64,000 nt of DNA from JBMOKU01 sp049324315 (GCA_049324315.1 JBMOKU010000053.1:158179-222178), one strand, 5' to 3'; counted from the stretch's first letter, positions 23,018 through 33,467 are shown. Numbers and translations: made by a program. The notes: generated from the sequence alone by a model not told the origin.

Positions 23018-24328
23018 ATGGAACAAATTTCACCAAGAGAATCAAACTCAATGGAAGAAATATCCTTACGAGAATTAATAGAAATCTTAATAAGACAAAG
23101 GAAATTAATCGTTGGTGTAACCCTTGCTTGTCTGCTTGTTTCTTATGTATTTAGCTTTTTCGTGCTTGATCCGGTCTATGAATCAAAGGCTATCTTGATG
23201 GCATCAAGCATTACCCAAAAAACACCTCTCCCAGAACAAGCAGAAGGCATTGAAGGGTTACTGGATACATTATCACAATACCCACAGATGACGATAGAAA
23301 CCTATAAGGAACAAATCAATAATCCACATATTCTACAGAAAACCATTGATGAATTAAAACTTAATGAGTTGGGTATCACACGAAAAAATTTAAGGGATAT
23401 GATAACCCTCAATACAATAAAAGATACAAACTTAATATCCATTAGCGTAACCTATAAAGATAAAAAAGTGGCAGCAGATATTGCTAATACAGTAGCTAAA
23501 AGATTTACGGATTTTGTATCGGATAACGCAAAGGTACAAGCTACAAAATCATCAAATTTTATCAAACAACAAATGGAAGTGGAAAAGAAAAACTTAGATC
23601 AAGCCTTATTGGAGTATAAAGACTATCTTGCAAAACCAAGAGGTAAAAACGAACTGGAAAAAGAAGTGACATCAAAATTTGATTTAATTACACAATACAA
23701 AACAGATTTGGTGAATACAGAGATCGAGATTAAGAAAATCAATGCAGCTTTAGCGGCAGCTGAACAAGCATTGAAAAATACGTCTGATAAAATCTTACTG
23801 AACAAATCCCTATCAGATGAACCTTATATATCACAGGTAGTGGGAGAGAATACGGGAAAAACAACTAAGGAATTATACAGTGTAAAGGTTCAAACCGAAG
23901 AAATCAATGACGTGTATACTGCACTAAAGACCCAAGAAAATATGTTGAAAATAGAGTTGGCTACGAAAAATGCCCAAAAAAGCAACTTAGAGAAGCAAAT
24001 TGCCAATACACAGAAAGAGCTGGAGATCCTTCAAGTGGACTTAGCAGAGAAGCAGCATGAAGAAAAAATCATTACACAAAAAGTAGAATTTGCGCAAAGC
24101 ACTTATAATGCTTTTTTGGAAAAATATGAAGAAACAAGGATCGCTAAGTCTTCAGCTATCGGTGATGCGACTATTATCATTGTTTCTCCTGCAGTAGAGC
24201 CGATTGAACCGGCAGGACCTAGAAAGGTTCTGAATATGGCCATAGCAGGTGTATTAGGAATCATGATTAGTGTATTTTTAGCATTTTTTATAGAGTATTG
24301 GAAAAACAGTAGCGTTGCTGCAAAGTAA
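23018..24328 (+). CDS. Wzz-type polysaccharide chain-length/co-polymerase protein
   Basis: 436 residues: N-terminal LRELIEILIRQRKLI segment, first membrane helix (about 34-54), a long extracellular coiled-coil region (170-370), and a second helix (about 405-427) preceded by the proline-rich PAVEPIEPAGPRK motif, the Wzz signature. The Walker motifs of a fused tyrosine kinase are absent and no kinase gene is adjacent. First gene of the glycan locus; GGAGGTATAAC precedes the ATG. It presumably sets polymer length together with the next protein. Confidence 0.9.
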   Translation: MEQISPRESNSMEEISLRELIEILIRQRKLIVGVTLACLLVSYVFSFFVLDPVYESKAILMASSITQKTPLPEQAEGIEGLLDTLSQYPQMTIETYKEQINNPHILQKTIDELKLNELGITRKNLRDMITLNTIKDTNLISISVTYKDKKVAADIANTVAKRFTDFVSDNAKVQATKSSNFIKQQMEVEKKNLDQALLEYKDYLAKPRGKNELEKEVTSKFDLITQYKTDLVNTEIEIKKINAALAAAEQALKNTSDKILLNKSLSDEPYISQVVGENTGKTTKELYSVKVQTEEINDVYTALKTQENMLKIELATKNAQKSNLEKQIANTQKELEILQVDLAEKQHEEKIITQKVEFAQSTYNAFLEKYEETRIAKSSAIGDATIIIVSPAVEPIEPAGPRKVLNMAIAGVLGIMISVFLAFFIEYWKNSSVAAK

Positions 24329-24370
24329 ATATTTTGCAATAGAGTAAAAGCAATATTTCGGAGGTTATTT

Positions 24371-27295
24371 ATGTCTACTTCAAAAACCATAAGGAAAAAC
24401 AAACTGGAAAAAGCCCCATTTAATAGTGTTATATTTTTCTTTTTATGCATAATTCTTTTTTATCCTCCGTTTTTTCGAGGACTGTTTTTTGAAAAGGAAT
24501 TATTACCGACACATATAGTTTCCTTTTCTCTCTTTTTCTTGTTAGTAATTACTAAAATTAGAGATAAGGATTTTTCCCTGATAAATTCCTGGCCGGATTT
24601 CTTAGGTCTAGGATTAGTATTATTGTATTTTGCCTCAATATTTTATGGTGTCAACAAAAAACTAGCAATTGGTGAGTTTTTGAAGTACGCTAACTATTAT
24701 GCTATTTATCTGATGATTAAGTATTTGATTAAAGATAACGATAAAAGATTGAGGATAATCGTTAATACACTACTGATAAGTGGATTAGGCGTTTCTATTA
24801 TCGGAATAGGAAGTGCCATAGGCACATTTAGCTTTAATGGTGCATTCGTATCTGGGAGAATCAATTCAACATTACAGTATCCCAATGCGTTAGCAGCGTA
24901 CTTGTTTGCTCTGTTTATACTTGCGCTGGGAATGATGACAATTAGCAAAAACTCAAAAGAAAAGTATTTCTATATACTATGTACAAATATATTTTTCTTC
25001 ACATTCATTCCTACCTTTTCCAGAGGAATGTGGTTAATGGCGCCCTTTATCTTGTTATCGTTTATGATTTTTTCTCCTCTAAATAGAAAATTTGATATTT
25101 TTATGAATAGTTTGACAAGCTGTATACCCTCTTTGATATTGTCTTTTTTATTTATACAGAGAATTGAAGGCGGTAATGCGTTCTTGCATTGGAGCATTTT
25201 TCTTTTATCCGTCTTTTCTTCAGCAGGTCTAGTTTTACTAAAAGATAAATTTCTATCTAAAGATATCCACGTTTATGGAAAAAGAATAATAATTGTTTTA
25301 ATTTCTATAGCTATAATTTTCTCATTAGCTCTAGTCATTGTACTATCTACTACTGAACCGTTGACACTATCAAATATGAATGCCGCAGAAGATATAAATA
25401 AGATAGTGACTAGAAATGTTACAGGGGTACTAGAGAATCATGAATATAACTTGCAAGCAGATGTGATGAGCAGTAATGATGAACAGAAACCTTTCTCAGG
25501 ACAGATTGGTATTTATAGCATAGATGAACAAGGGAAAACAGAACTGCTTCATACCGAGAATATTAATGAAGATGGAAAGTTAAGTATTGACTTTTCTACC
25601 ACAGAAAATACAAAATCTTTAAATTTTAGATTTATAAACAAGTATACGAATACAGAAATCACTTTTGATAATGTAGTTCTATATGATAAGCAAACAAATG
25701 AAGAAATTAGGACTTTAAAATTAAAATATAAGTATCTTCCTGAAAGTATAGTAACTCGAATTGAAAGTATTAGTGCTACTGATTACAGTGCCATGTCTAG
25801 AATAACATTCTATAAAGATGCATTTAAAATTATTAAAGACTACCCTATCTTTGGAACAGGTGGCGGCGGGTGGTCAACATTGTACTTTACGTATCAATCC
25901 TATATGTACTGGACCACTCAGGCTCATAATTATTTCATGCAAGTATGGATCGAAGTTGGTACGACTGGTCTTGCTGTTTTTTTTAGCTTTATTGTTTTCT
26001 TAATATATAGTGGATATAAGAGATTAAGAATTGCTGAAGATAATGAAAATAAAGTATTGGCACTGAGTATATATACAGCATGGTTTACACTATTAGCACA
26101 CAGTATGGTAGACTTTGACCTGTCCTTAGGGGCAGTATCTATACTACTATGGACGCTCTTTGGTATGTCTTGCCATGATAATGTACAGATAAAGATTAAT
26201 GATAATTACAAGAACGTTCAGAAATATTTTATTGTAGTTATTTCTTTACTGTTAGTAATCGGCTCATTTTCTTTAAACGAAGGACTTATATCTGCTGAAA
26301 AAGCAGTTATTGCAGCAAATAACAAACAATACGAACAAGCACTGAAACATTTTGAAAATGCTAATCGATATGATCCATACGCAGCAACCACTGCAATTGA
26401 TTTAGCTACATTATATACTTCGCTTTCAGAGCAAAATCCGGATTACAAGAGTAAAGCTATAGAAAAAGTTGAAAAAGCACTTGAACTAGAACCGTATAAT
26501 GTAAAAATGCTTAGCAAAGCAGGACAGCTATATGCAAGTCTTGGTTACTATGAGAAGGCTTTAAACAGCATTGACCAATCAATGAAAGTTCAACCGATGA
26601 ATGTAGAAAACTATGCGAATCAGACAGAGTTCTATATTATTATGGTAAAACATTTAATGGAGAAAAAAGATAATGATTCTATAAAATCTTTAATCGGTAG
26701 AATACCAGCAATGAAAGAATCATTAATCCATGCAAGCAAACAATCAGCAAGGCCTTTTGATTATAATAAAAAATTAGACCTTAATATGCAGAAGCTAAAT
26801 TACTTGACAGATAACCAGAATAGTTTAATGAAACAAAGAGATATAGATAAAGTAGTGCTTTATAATAAATTTGATATAGATTTAGATGGAAATGGGATCC
26901 CTGACAGCGTGAGAATATCCAATCCAGAAGGAGCGAACGCTAGCGTTAAAATGCTTGAAGAAGGAATAGAATTATCGAATAATGGAAGTAACTATAGTGT
27001 TCTTTGGATTGATAATATTGGTCTAAAGCAAAATGCTTCTTATGAAATGACTATCGAATATTCCAGCACTTTGCAGGATAAGAATTTTGACCTATACCTA
27101 TATGATTACTCTAATAAATCAAAATTAATTGGATCTTTAGAGAACATAGAATATTCAACTCAAATTCAAAAGACTGTCTTAACGTTTGATGTGACAGAGC
27201 CTGTTACATCCGGAAAACAGAGGATAGGTATTATACACCAGGGAAGTGATGATGGTAGTATTATCTTGAAAATGATAGATATGATTGAGAAATAA
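24371..27295 (+). CDS. O-antigen ligase/polymerase-like membrane protein with TPR tail
   Basis: 974 residues. A multi-helix membrane region (about 15-325, resuming 540-640) carries the Wzy_C/ligase core, with GTGGGGWSTLYFTYQS and TTQAHNYFMQVWIEVG. Between the halves is an outer domain (about 330-470) rich in beta strands. After the last helix come TPR-like repeats (about 655-760: YEQALKHFENANRYDPYAAT, ALELEPYNVKMLSKAGQLYA) and a C-terminal beta domain with a DIDLDGNGIPDSV calcium-loop-like motif. This is much longer than ordinary Wzy. Ligase versus polymerase cannot be decided. A second Wzy-like protein lies downstream. Confidence 0.82.
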   Translation: MSTSKTIRKNKLEKAPFNSVIFFFLCIILFYPPFFRGLFFEKELLPTHIVSFSLFFLLVITKIRDKDFSLINSWPDFLGLGLVLLYFASIFYGVNKKLAIGEFLKYANYYAIYLMIKYLIKDNDKRLRIIVNTLLISGLGVSIIGIGSAIGTFSFNGAFVSGRINSTLQYPNALAAYLFALFILALGMMTISKNSKEKYFYILCTNIFFFTFIPTFSRGMWLMAPFILLSFMIFSPLNRKFDIFMNSLTSCIPSLILSFLFIQRIEGGNAFLHWSIFLLSVFSSAGLVLLKDKFLSKDIHVYGKRIIIVLISIAIIFSLALVIVLSTTEPLTLSNMNAAEDINKIVTRNVTGVLENHEYNLQADVMSSNDEQKPFSGQIGIYSIDEQGKTELLHTENINEDGKLSIDFSTTENTKSLNFRFINKYTNTEITFDNVVLYDKQTNEEIRTLKLKYKYLPESIVTRIESISATDYSAMSRITFYKDAFKIIKDYPIFGTGGGGWSTLYFTYQSYMYWTTQAHNYFMQVWIEVGTTGLAVFFSFIVFLIYSGYKRLRIAEDNENKVLALSIYTAWFTLLAHSMVDFDLSLGAVSILLWTLFGMSCHDNVQIKINDNYKNVQKYFIVVISLLLVIGSFSLNEGLISAEKAVIAANNKQYEQALKHFENANRYDPYAATTAIDLATLYTSLSEQNPDYKSKAIEKVEKALELEPYNVKMLSKAGQLYASLGYYEKALNSIDQSMKVQPMNVENYANQTEFYIIMVKHLMEKKDNDSIKSLIGRIPAMKESLIHASKQSARPFDYNKKLDLNMQKLNYLTDNQNSLMKQRDIDKVVLYNKFDIDLDGNGIPDSVRISNPEGANASVKMLEEGIELSNNGSNYSVLWIDNIGLKQNASYEMTIEYSSTLQDKNFDLYLYDYSNKSKLIGSLENIEYSTQIQKTVLTFDVTEPVTSGKQRIGIIHQGSDDGSIILKMIDMIEK

Positions 27296-27626
27296 TACAG
27301 AATGATAAAAAGCCATCAGTTTTTCTTTGTTACATTCTCTTGCCGTTGCAAATGGTACAGCAATACCGCTTTTGACATTGATAGTAAGGGCATTGGCGAA
27401 GAAGAGGAAGTAATCACTTCGCCATTTCATTCTTTACTATCACATCTTTTCGTTGAAAACAAATGTAAAGAAACCAGTAATAAACCAGTAATAAACCAAT
27501 GCAACGATAGTTAGAATGTTCTTGATAAGCAAAACAGTTAAATTATTTGTAAGATGAGATATCGGGAAAACTCCCCAGCAAACTGTCATGGGTGCGTTCC
27601 ATATTTATTATAGGAGGGGATTATAT
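27296..27626. other. Intergenic stretch before pglC-like gene
   Basis: 331 bases without a credible gene. A GGCGAAG/CTTCGCC hairpin (27395-27423) is present without a T run, and AGGAGGGG at the end is the ribosome binding site of the next gene. No promoter can be assigned with confidence. Confidence 0.5.
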
Positions 27627-28253
27627 ATGAAATCGTATTTAATTATAAAAAGGATATTAGATTTTATTTTTGCACTTATATTACTACTAATCACCTCACC
27701 GATTATGGTGCTTGCAGCTATGGCAATAAAACTTGATTCTAAGGGGCCAATTCTCTTTCGGCAGAAGAGACCTGGCAAGGATGCAAAGATATTTAAGATT
27801 AATAAATTCAGAACTATGAGAATTGACACTGAGAAGGATGGTAAGCCATTATCCGATTTTGAAAGAATGACTAAAATGGGTAATTTCTTGAGAAGAACTA
27901 GCATTGATGAATTGCCTCAGCTATTTAATGTCTTAAAAGGAGATATGAGCTTTATAGGACCTAGACCATTACTGGTTCAATATCTGGAACATTACAGCTC
28001 TGAGCAAATGAGAAGACATGATGTAACTCCAGGTATTTCTGGATGGGCTCAAGTTAATGGTAGAAACACTATTAGTTGGGAAGATAAGTTTGAGTATGAT
28101 GTTTGGTATGTGGACCATATCAGTATGCTTATAGATATAAAGATACTTTGCTTGACTATTTATAACGTATTAAATAGGAAAGATATTAATAGTTCTGAAG
28201 GAAATACAATGCCTTATTTTACAGGAAATACAAATCAAGCAACACATAATTAA
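27627..28253 (+). CDS. pglC: Small phosphoglycosyl transferase (PglC-like sugar transferase)
   Basis: 208 residues with one N-terminal membrane helix and the bacterial sugar transferase domain: LFRQKRPGKDAKIFKINKFR, the Asp-Glu pair in TSIDELPQLFNVLKGDMS, and FIGPRPLL. This small single-helix form moves a sugar-phosphate from a UDP-sugar to undecaprenyl phosphate and initiates glycan assembly. With PglD- and PglE-like genes next, the sugar is likely a bacillosamine derivative. The frame opens at 27588; AGGAGGGG fixes the ATG at 27627. Confidence 0.88.
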   Translation: MKSYLIIKRILDFIFALILLLITSPIMVLAAMAIKLDSKGPILFRQKRPGKDAKIFKINKFRTMRIDTEKDGKPLSDFERMTKMGNFLRRTSIDELPQLFNVLKGDMSFIGPRPLLVQYLEHYSSEQMRRHDVTPGISGWAQVNGRNTISWEDKFEYDVWYVDHISMLIDIKILCLTIYNVLNRKDINSSEGNTMPYFTGNTNQATHN

Positions 28254-28270
28254 AGAAGTGGTGAATTATA

Positions 28271-28900
28271 ATGTCAAAACTAATGATTTTAGGCGCTGGT
28301 GGGCATGGAAAAGTGGTTGCTGAGATAGCAGAATTAATGAAACAATGGGATGAAATAGTATTCCTTGATGATAATAAAGAGCTTAAAGAAGTCAATGGAC
28401 ATACGGTTATTGGTGGACTAAGAGATTATAAAGTATATAAAGATCAATATAATTTTGCGTTTGTCGCTATTGGGAACAACAAGTTTAGAACAAAATTGAT
28501 TTATGAGTTATTAGAATATGGTTATAAAATTCCTGTTTTGATACATCCATTTACAGCCGTAAGTAGTAATGCGCAGCTTGATATCGGAACTGTGGTGATG
28601 GCAGGAGCAGTAATCAATCCAAATACGCGTATAGGTAAAGGCTGTATAATCAATACATCTTGCAGTGTTGATCATGATTGTGTTTTAGGGGCTGGTGTTC
28701 ATATCTCGCCTGGAGCCCGTATAGGTGGAACTGTTATTATAGGAGAAAATTCATGGATATGTATTGGCTCAAGCGTATCAAACAATATTAACATAGGAAA
28801 TAATTCAATTGTTGCTTCAGGAGCGGTGGTTGTTAAAGATATTAATAATGATGTTCTTGTTGGTGGCATACCAGCAAAATTTATAAAAGAACTCAAATAG
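28271..28900 (+). CDS. pglD: PglD/NeuD-family sugar N-acetyltransferase
   Basis: 209 residues: N-terminal nucleotide-sugar binding fold (LMILGAGGHGKVVAEIA) and a C-terminal left-handed beta helix of hexapeptide repeats. The catalytic-type His is at about residue 135 (CSVDHDCVLGAGVHISPG). It would acetylate the 4-amino group of a UDP-4-amino-6-deoxy sugar using acetyl-CoA. Its place between PglC- and PglE-like genes mirrors Campylobacter pgl organisation. Confidence 0.87.
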   Translation: MSKLMILGAGGHGKVVAEIAELMKQWDEIVFLDDNKELKEVNGHTVIGGLRDYKVYKDQYNFAFVAIGNNKFRTKLIYELLEYGYKIPVLIHPFTAVSSNAQLDIGTVVMAGAVINPNTRIGKGCIINTSCSVDHDCVLGAGVHISPGARIGGTVIIGENSWICIGSSVSNNINIGNNSIVASGAVVVKDINNDVLVGGIPAKFIKELK

Positions 28901-28909
28901 GAGGTACGT

Positions 28910-30085
28910 ATGAGTGATTTTAAAATGATACCATTATCAGTTCCAAATTTGTCATTAGATATTTTAGAAAATGTTAAAGAGACAATAGAAACTGGTTGGG
29001 TTTCAACTGGTGGACGCTTTATAAAAGAATTCGAAGAAAAGGTTGCTAATTATGTAGGTGTTGAAAGAGCTGTATCAACTCAAAGTGGTACAGCAGGTCT
29101 TCATTTAGCATTAAATGTTCTAGGTGTTGAGGCAGAAGATGAAGTAATAGTACCTACCTTAACATTTATTGCAGCTGTGAATCCTATTCGCTATATGGGT
29201 GCAGAGCCCGTATTTATGGACTGTGATCATAATCTTAATATGGATATAGATAAGCTTGAAGCATTTCTTGAAAATGAATGCGATCATATAGCTGGAAAGG
29301 TGATTAATAAGAAAACAAGAAAGCAAATAAAGGCGATTATTGCTGTTCACGTATTTGGTAATCCATTGAATATTGAAAAACTAATCAATGTTAAAAATAA
29401 ATATAATTTGAAACTTATTGAGGATGCTACAGAGGCTCTTGGTTCATACTACCTTGCAGGTGAATATACTGGTAGACACTGTGGAACGATAGGCGACATT
29501 GGTGTTTACTCTTTTAATGCTAATAAAATTATTACAACTGGTGGCGGAGGAATGGTTGTTTCTAATGATCAAGATTTATTAGATAGAGTAAATTTCTTAG
29601 GCGTACAAGCTAAGACAGATCCACTTTACTTTATTCATGATGAAGTGGGGTATAACTATAGAATGACAAATATTCAAGCTGCTTTTGGAACGGATCAAAT
29701 TGATAAGCTTGAGGGTTTTATAGATACGAAAATGAGAAATTTTGAGTTATATAAAAAATCTATTGACAATATTGAAGGCTTGGAACTGTTGTCTTTTAGA
29801 AGTGATACAAGAGCCAACCATTGGTTTTATTCAATTATCGTTAATAAAGAAAAGTATGGTATAGATAGAGATGAGCTGCTTAGAAGATTAAATGATAATA
29901 ATATTCAGACCAGACCATTATGGGGACTGATTCATAAACAGAAACCTTACTTGAAGAATCAAAGTTATAAAATTGAAAAGGCAAAGTACTTTGAAAAGAA
30001 TCTAATCAATATACCATGTAGTAGTAATTTAACAGAAGAAGATGTGCTTAGAGTTATAGATTCATTAAAAAGTTTCAAGAGCTAA
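28910..30085 (+). CDS. pglE: PglE/LegC-type UDP-4-keto-sugar aminotransferase
   Basis: A 391-residue PLP-dependent DegT/DnrJ/EryC1-family enzyme. The PLP lysine is Lys206 in SFNANKIITTGGGG, with QSGTAGLHLAL and EDATEALGS also typical. It aminates UDP-4-keto-6-deoxy-GlcNAc, the product of a PglF-type dehydratase encoded 15 kb downstream at 45409. AGGAGGTACGT precedes the ATG, nine bases after pglD. Confidence 0.9.
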   Translation: MSDFKMIPLSVPNLSLDILENVKETIETGWVSTGGRFIKEFEEKVANYVGVERAVSTQSGTAGLHLALNVLGVEAEDEVIVPTLTFIAAVNPIRYMGAEPVFMDCDHNLNMDIDKLEAFLENECDHIAGKVINKKTRKQIKAIIAVHVFGNPLNIEKLINVKNKYNLKLIEDATEALGSYYLAGEYTGRHCGTIGDIGVYSFNANKIITTGGGGMVVSNDQDLLDRVNFLGVQAKTDPLYFIHDEVGYNYRMTNIQAAFGTDQIDKLEGFIDTKMRNFELYKKSIDNIEGLELLSFRSDTRANHWFYSIIVNKEKYGIDRDELLRRLNDNNIQTRPLWGLIHKQKPYLKNQSYKIEKAKYFEKNLINIPCSSNLTEEDVLRVIDSLKSFKS

Positions 30086-30122
30086 AGTGATTACAAATTC
30101 GTTAATATAGACAGGTGATTAA

Positions 30123-31346
30123 GTGAACGTACTATTTTTAACTTTATCAAATATGGAAGATATCAATGAAAGGGGAATCTATACAGACCTTGTAAGAGAA
30201 CTTGGAAACAGAGGAATAAATATGTATGTCGTTTCTCCTCGAGAAAAAAGAGTTAATTTACCTACCGAGCTGGTAGTTGAAGGCAATATAAATATATTAA
30301 AAGTGAAAACTGGTAATATAACTAAAACAAACTTTATAGAAAAAGGCATCTCTACGATAAGTATAGAGAGACAATACCTTAATGTGATCAAGAAATACTT
30401 TAAAGATATTCGATTTGATATGGTAATGTACTCAACGCCACCAATCACTTTTGAAAAAGTTGTAAGGTACTTTAAGAAAAAACATGAAAGTAGAACATAC
30501 TTAATTCTAAAAGATATTTTCCCTCAAAATGCAGTAGATATTGACATTATTAAAGAAGGTTCCTTAATATGGAGATATTTTAGAAATAAAGAGAAAAGAC
30601 TGTATGAAATTTCAGATCTTATTGGTTGTATGTCAAGAGGTAATGTTGACTATATATTGAATCATAATGCATATTTGGCTAGAAGCAAAGTAGAGATTTT
30701 TCCTAATTCTATTAAACCTATTGAAAGAATCCATAGAAAAAATAAAAATACGGCAATCTTAAACAAATATAATATACCAAGTAAAGCAACCTTATTTATT
30801 TATGGAGGCAACTTGGGAAAACCTCAAGGAATAGATTTCTTATTAGAAGTTGCAGGTAATTTCAATAAGGTTGATAATGGATACCTACTAATTGTGGGAT
30901 CTGGTACTGAATATAAAAGAATTAGAAACTATATAGATGATTTAAAGCTTAAAAACGTTAGTCTATTTAATAAGATTCCTAAAAATGAATATGATCAACT
31001 GCTTGAAATAGCAGATGTGGGACTAATATTTTTGGACAAGCGATTTACCATTCCGAATTTCCCATCAAGACTTACCGCTTATATGGAACACTCAATTCCA
31101 GTATTAGCAGCAACAGATACGAATACTGATTTAAAAGACGTAATAAATGAATCACAATGTGGGCTTTGGCTAGAAAGTTGCGATACTATTTCTTTTATCC
31201 AGAATGCTAATAGGTTATCTGCAGACATAACATTGAGAAATAAGATGGGCTTAAATGGCAGAAAATATTTAGAGGATAATTATGATATTAGAAAAACTGT
31301 AGATATAATTATCAATCATTTAGATAAGGAGATTTCAAATGTTTAA
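30123..31346 (+). CDS. Glycosyltransferase family 4 (WbuB-like)
   Basis: A 407-residue GT-B enzyme without membrane helices. The C-terminal donor half has FIYGGNLGKPQGIDFLLEVA and DVGLIFLDKRFTIPNFPSRL. It overlaps capE by eight bases and so is co-translated with the UDP-L-FucNAc genes; WbuB, the FucNAc transferase of E. coli O26, sits with the equivalent genes, which suggests FucNAc transfer. GTG start behind AGGTGATTAA. Confidence 0.82.
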   Translation: MNVLFLTLSNMEDINERGIYTDLVRELGNRGINMYVVSPREKRVNLPTELVVEGNINILKVKTGNITKTNFIEKGISTISIERQYLNVIKKYFKDIRFDMVMYSTPPITFEKVVRYFKKKHESRTYLILKDIFPQNAVDIDIIKEGSLIWRYFRNKEKRLYEISDLIGCMSRGNVDYILNHNAYLARSKVEIFPNSIKPIERIHRKNKNTAILNKYNIPSKATLFIYGGNLGKPQGIDFLLEVAGNFNKVDNGYLLIVGSGTEYKRIRNYIDDLKLKNVSLFNKIPKNEYDQLLEIADVGLIFLDKRFTIPNFPSRLTAYMEHSIPVLAATDTNTDLKDVINESQCGLWLESCDTISFIQNANRLSADITLRNKMGLNGRKYLEDNYDIRKTVDIIINHLDKEISNV

Positions 31347-32358
31347 AGATAAAACACTATTAATTACAGGTGGAACAGGGTCCTTCGGAAATGCAGTAAT
31401 GAAAAGATTCTTAAATACAGATGTAAAAGAAATTCGTATCTTCTCTAGAGATGAGAAAAAACAAGATGATATGAGAAAATTATATAAAAACGATAAGCTT
31501 AAATTTTATATAGGTGATATTAGAGACTTAGCCAGTGTTAAAAATGCGATGTACGGCGTGGACTATATCTTCCATGCAGCAGCACTTAAGCAAGTTCCAT
31601 CATGTGAATTCTTTCCTTTAGAAGCAGTAAAGACAAATGTTTTAGGCACGGATAATGTGCTAACTGCAGCAATAGAGTATGGTGTAAAAAAAGTTATTTG
31701 CTTATCTACAGATAAAGCGGCGTATCCTATTAACGCCATGGGCATCTCTAAGGCTATGATGGAAAAAGTTTTTGTTGCTAAATCAAGGACAGTATCGCCA
31801 GATAGAACTTTAATATGTGGAACTAGGTATGGAAATGTTATGGCTTCTAGAGGCTCTGTTATTCCTTTATTTATTGAACAGATAAAGAGTGGACAATCTC
31901 TAACTGTAACAGATCCTAATATGACTAGATTCCTGATGAGTTTAGAAGAAGCGGTGGAACTTGTAGTGTTTGCATTTCAAAATGCTCAGGCTGGAGATAT
32001 CATGGTTCAGAAATCTCCAGCATCCACAGTGGGAGATCTGGCTCAAGCTGTAAAAGAACTATTTAATGCAGATAACGAAATAACTGTAATAGGTACACGC
32101 CATGGAGAAAAATTATATGAAACCCTACTTACGAAAGAAGAACATGTAGTAGCTGATGACATGGGTGGATTTTATAGAGTGCCGGCTGATCAAAGGGATC
32201 TCAATTATGATAAATATTTTGTAGAAGGAGATAAAAAGCTATCCTCTGAAGAAGAGTATAACTCTCATAATACAGAGAGACTAGACATAGAACAGATAAA
32301 AGAAAAATTACTAGCACTAGACTATGTACAAAACGAGCTGAAAGGCTGGAATAAATAA
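31339..32358 (+). CDS. capE: UDP-GlcNAc 4,6-dehydratase/5-epimerase (CapE/FnlA)
   Basis: A 339-residue SDR enzyme: NAD(P) motif TGGTGSFGNAVMKRF, HAAALKQVP and STDKAAYPINAMGISKAMME. It converts UDP-GlcNAc to a UDP-4-keto-6-deoxy-L-sugar, the first step to UDP-L-FucNAc. It lacks the membrane domain of the other dehydratase in the locus. Its stop overlaps the capF start (TAATG). Confidence 0.92.
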   Translation: MFKDKTLLITGGTGSFGNAVMKRFLNTDVKEIRIFSRDEKKQDDMRKLYKNDKLKFYIGDIRDLASVKNAMYGVDYIFHAAALKQVPSCEFFPLEAVKTNVLGTDNVLTAAIEYGVKKVICLSTDKAAYPINAMGISKAMMEKVFVAKSRTVSPDRTLICGTRYGNVMASRGSVIPLFIEQIKSGQSLTVTDPNMTRFLMSLEEAVELVVFAFQNAQAGDIMVQKSPASTVGDLAQAVKELFNADNEITVIGTRHGEKLYETLLTKEEHVVADDMGGFYRVPADQRDLNYDKYFVEGDKKLSSEEEYNSHNTERLDIEQIKEKLLALDYVQNELKGWNK

Positions 32359-33467
32359 TGAAAATACTTGTCACAGGTGCAAAAGGATTTGTAGGTAAAA
32401 ACTTAGTAGTAGAGCTGAAAAATAAAGGATATATGGAGATATTCGAGTTTGATAGAGAGATGGATAAAGCTCTATTAGATTTATATACCAAAGAATGTGA
32501 ATTTGTATTTCACCTAGCTGGAGTGAATAGACCTAAAAATGAAAAAGAATTTATGGAAGGTAACTTTGGGTTCACATCTGAATTACTAGAACTTCTAAAA
32601 AAACATAACAATACATCACCTGTGCTAATTACATCTTCTATACAAATTGAAAGGGATAACCCTTATGGGAGAAGTAAAAAGGCAGGAGAAGATTTATTGT
32701 TTGCTTATAGTAAAGAAACAGGAGTTAATGCATTAGTTTATCGACTTCCTAATCTTTTTGGCAAATGGAGTAGACCTAATTATAATACGGTTGTTGCTAC
32801 TTACTGCTATAATATCTCTAGAGATTTAGATATCCAGATAAACAATCCAGATGCTGAACTAACGCTCTGTTATATAGACGATGTCTTAGAGGAATTTTTA
32901 AGAGCGTTAGAAGGTAATCCGACTCGACAGGGTGATTATTGCTTTGTACCCAAAACTCATGAAATTAAATTAGGAGAATTAGCAGAAGTTATAAGAAGTT
33001 TCAAAGAAAGTAGAATAAACTTGAGTATTCCTAATATGGAAGATGAATTGACTAAAAAGCTCTATAGCACATATTTAAGCTTTTTACCAGAAGATAAATT
33101 TGCATATGATTTAAAAATGAATTGTGATCACAGAGGATCTTTTACAGAATTCATTCGAACACCTGAGAGAGGACAAGTTTCAGTAAATGTATCAAAGTCT
33201 GGAATTACAAAAGGTAACCATTGGCATCATACTAAAAATGAAAAGTTTTTAGTAGTAAGAGGAGAAGGTCTTATTAGATTTAGAAAGATAGATGAAGATG
33301 AAATCATAGAATATAGAGTAAGTGGGGATAGGTTGCAAGTAGTAGATATACCCACGGGATATACTCATTCTATAATTAATATAGGAGAAACAGATCTTGT
33401 AACAGTTATGTGGGCCAATGAACCCTTTGATCCAGAAAAACCAGACACCTATTTCCTGGAGGTATAA
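32358..33467 (+). CDS. capF: CapF/FnlB reductase-epimerase
   Basis: 369 residues in two domains: N-terminal SDR (LVTGAKGFVGKNLVVEL, NPYGRSKKAGEDL) and a C-terminal cupin (about 245-369) with GITKGNHWHHTKNEKFLVVR and PTGYTHSIIN metal ligands. It carries out the epimerisation and NADPH-dependent reduction of the CapE product. This fused layout is diagnostic for CapF. Confidence 0.93.
   Translation: MKILVTGAKGFVGKNLVVELKNKGYMEIFEFDREMDKALLDLYTKECEFVFHLAGVNRPKNEKEFMEGNFGFTSELLELLKKHNNTSPVLITSSIQIERDNPYGRSKKAGEDLLFAYSKETGVNALVYRLPNLFGKWSRPNYNTVVATYCYNISRDLDIQINNPDAELTLCYIDDVLEEFLRALEGNPTRQGDYCFVPKTHEIKLGELAEVIRSFKESRINLSIPNMEDELTKKLYSTYLSFLPEDKFAYDLKMNCDHRGSFTEFIRTPERGQVSVNVSKSGITKGNHWHHTKNEKFLVVRGEGLIRFRKIDEDEIIEYRVSGDRLQVVDIPTGYTHSIINIGETDLVTVMWANEPFDPEKPDTYFLEV

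Noticed and set aside
27540..27626. Riboswitch-like leader before pglC
   Set aside because: GGGAAAACTCCCC forms a small hairpin, but no known riboswitch consensus could be recognised.
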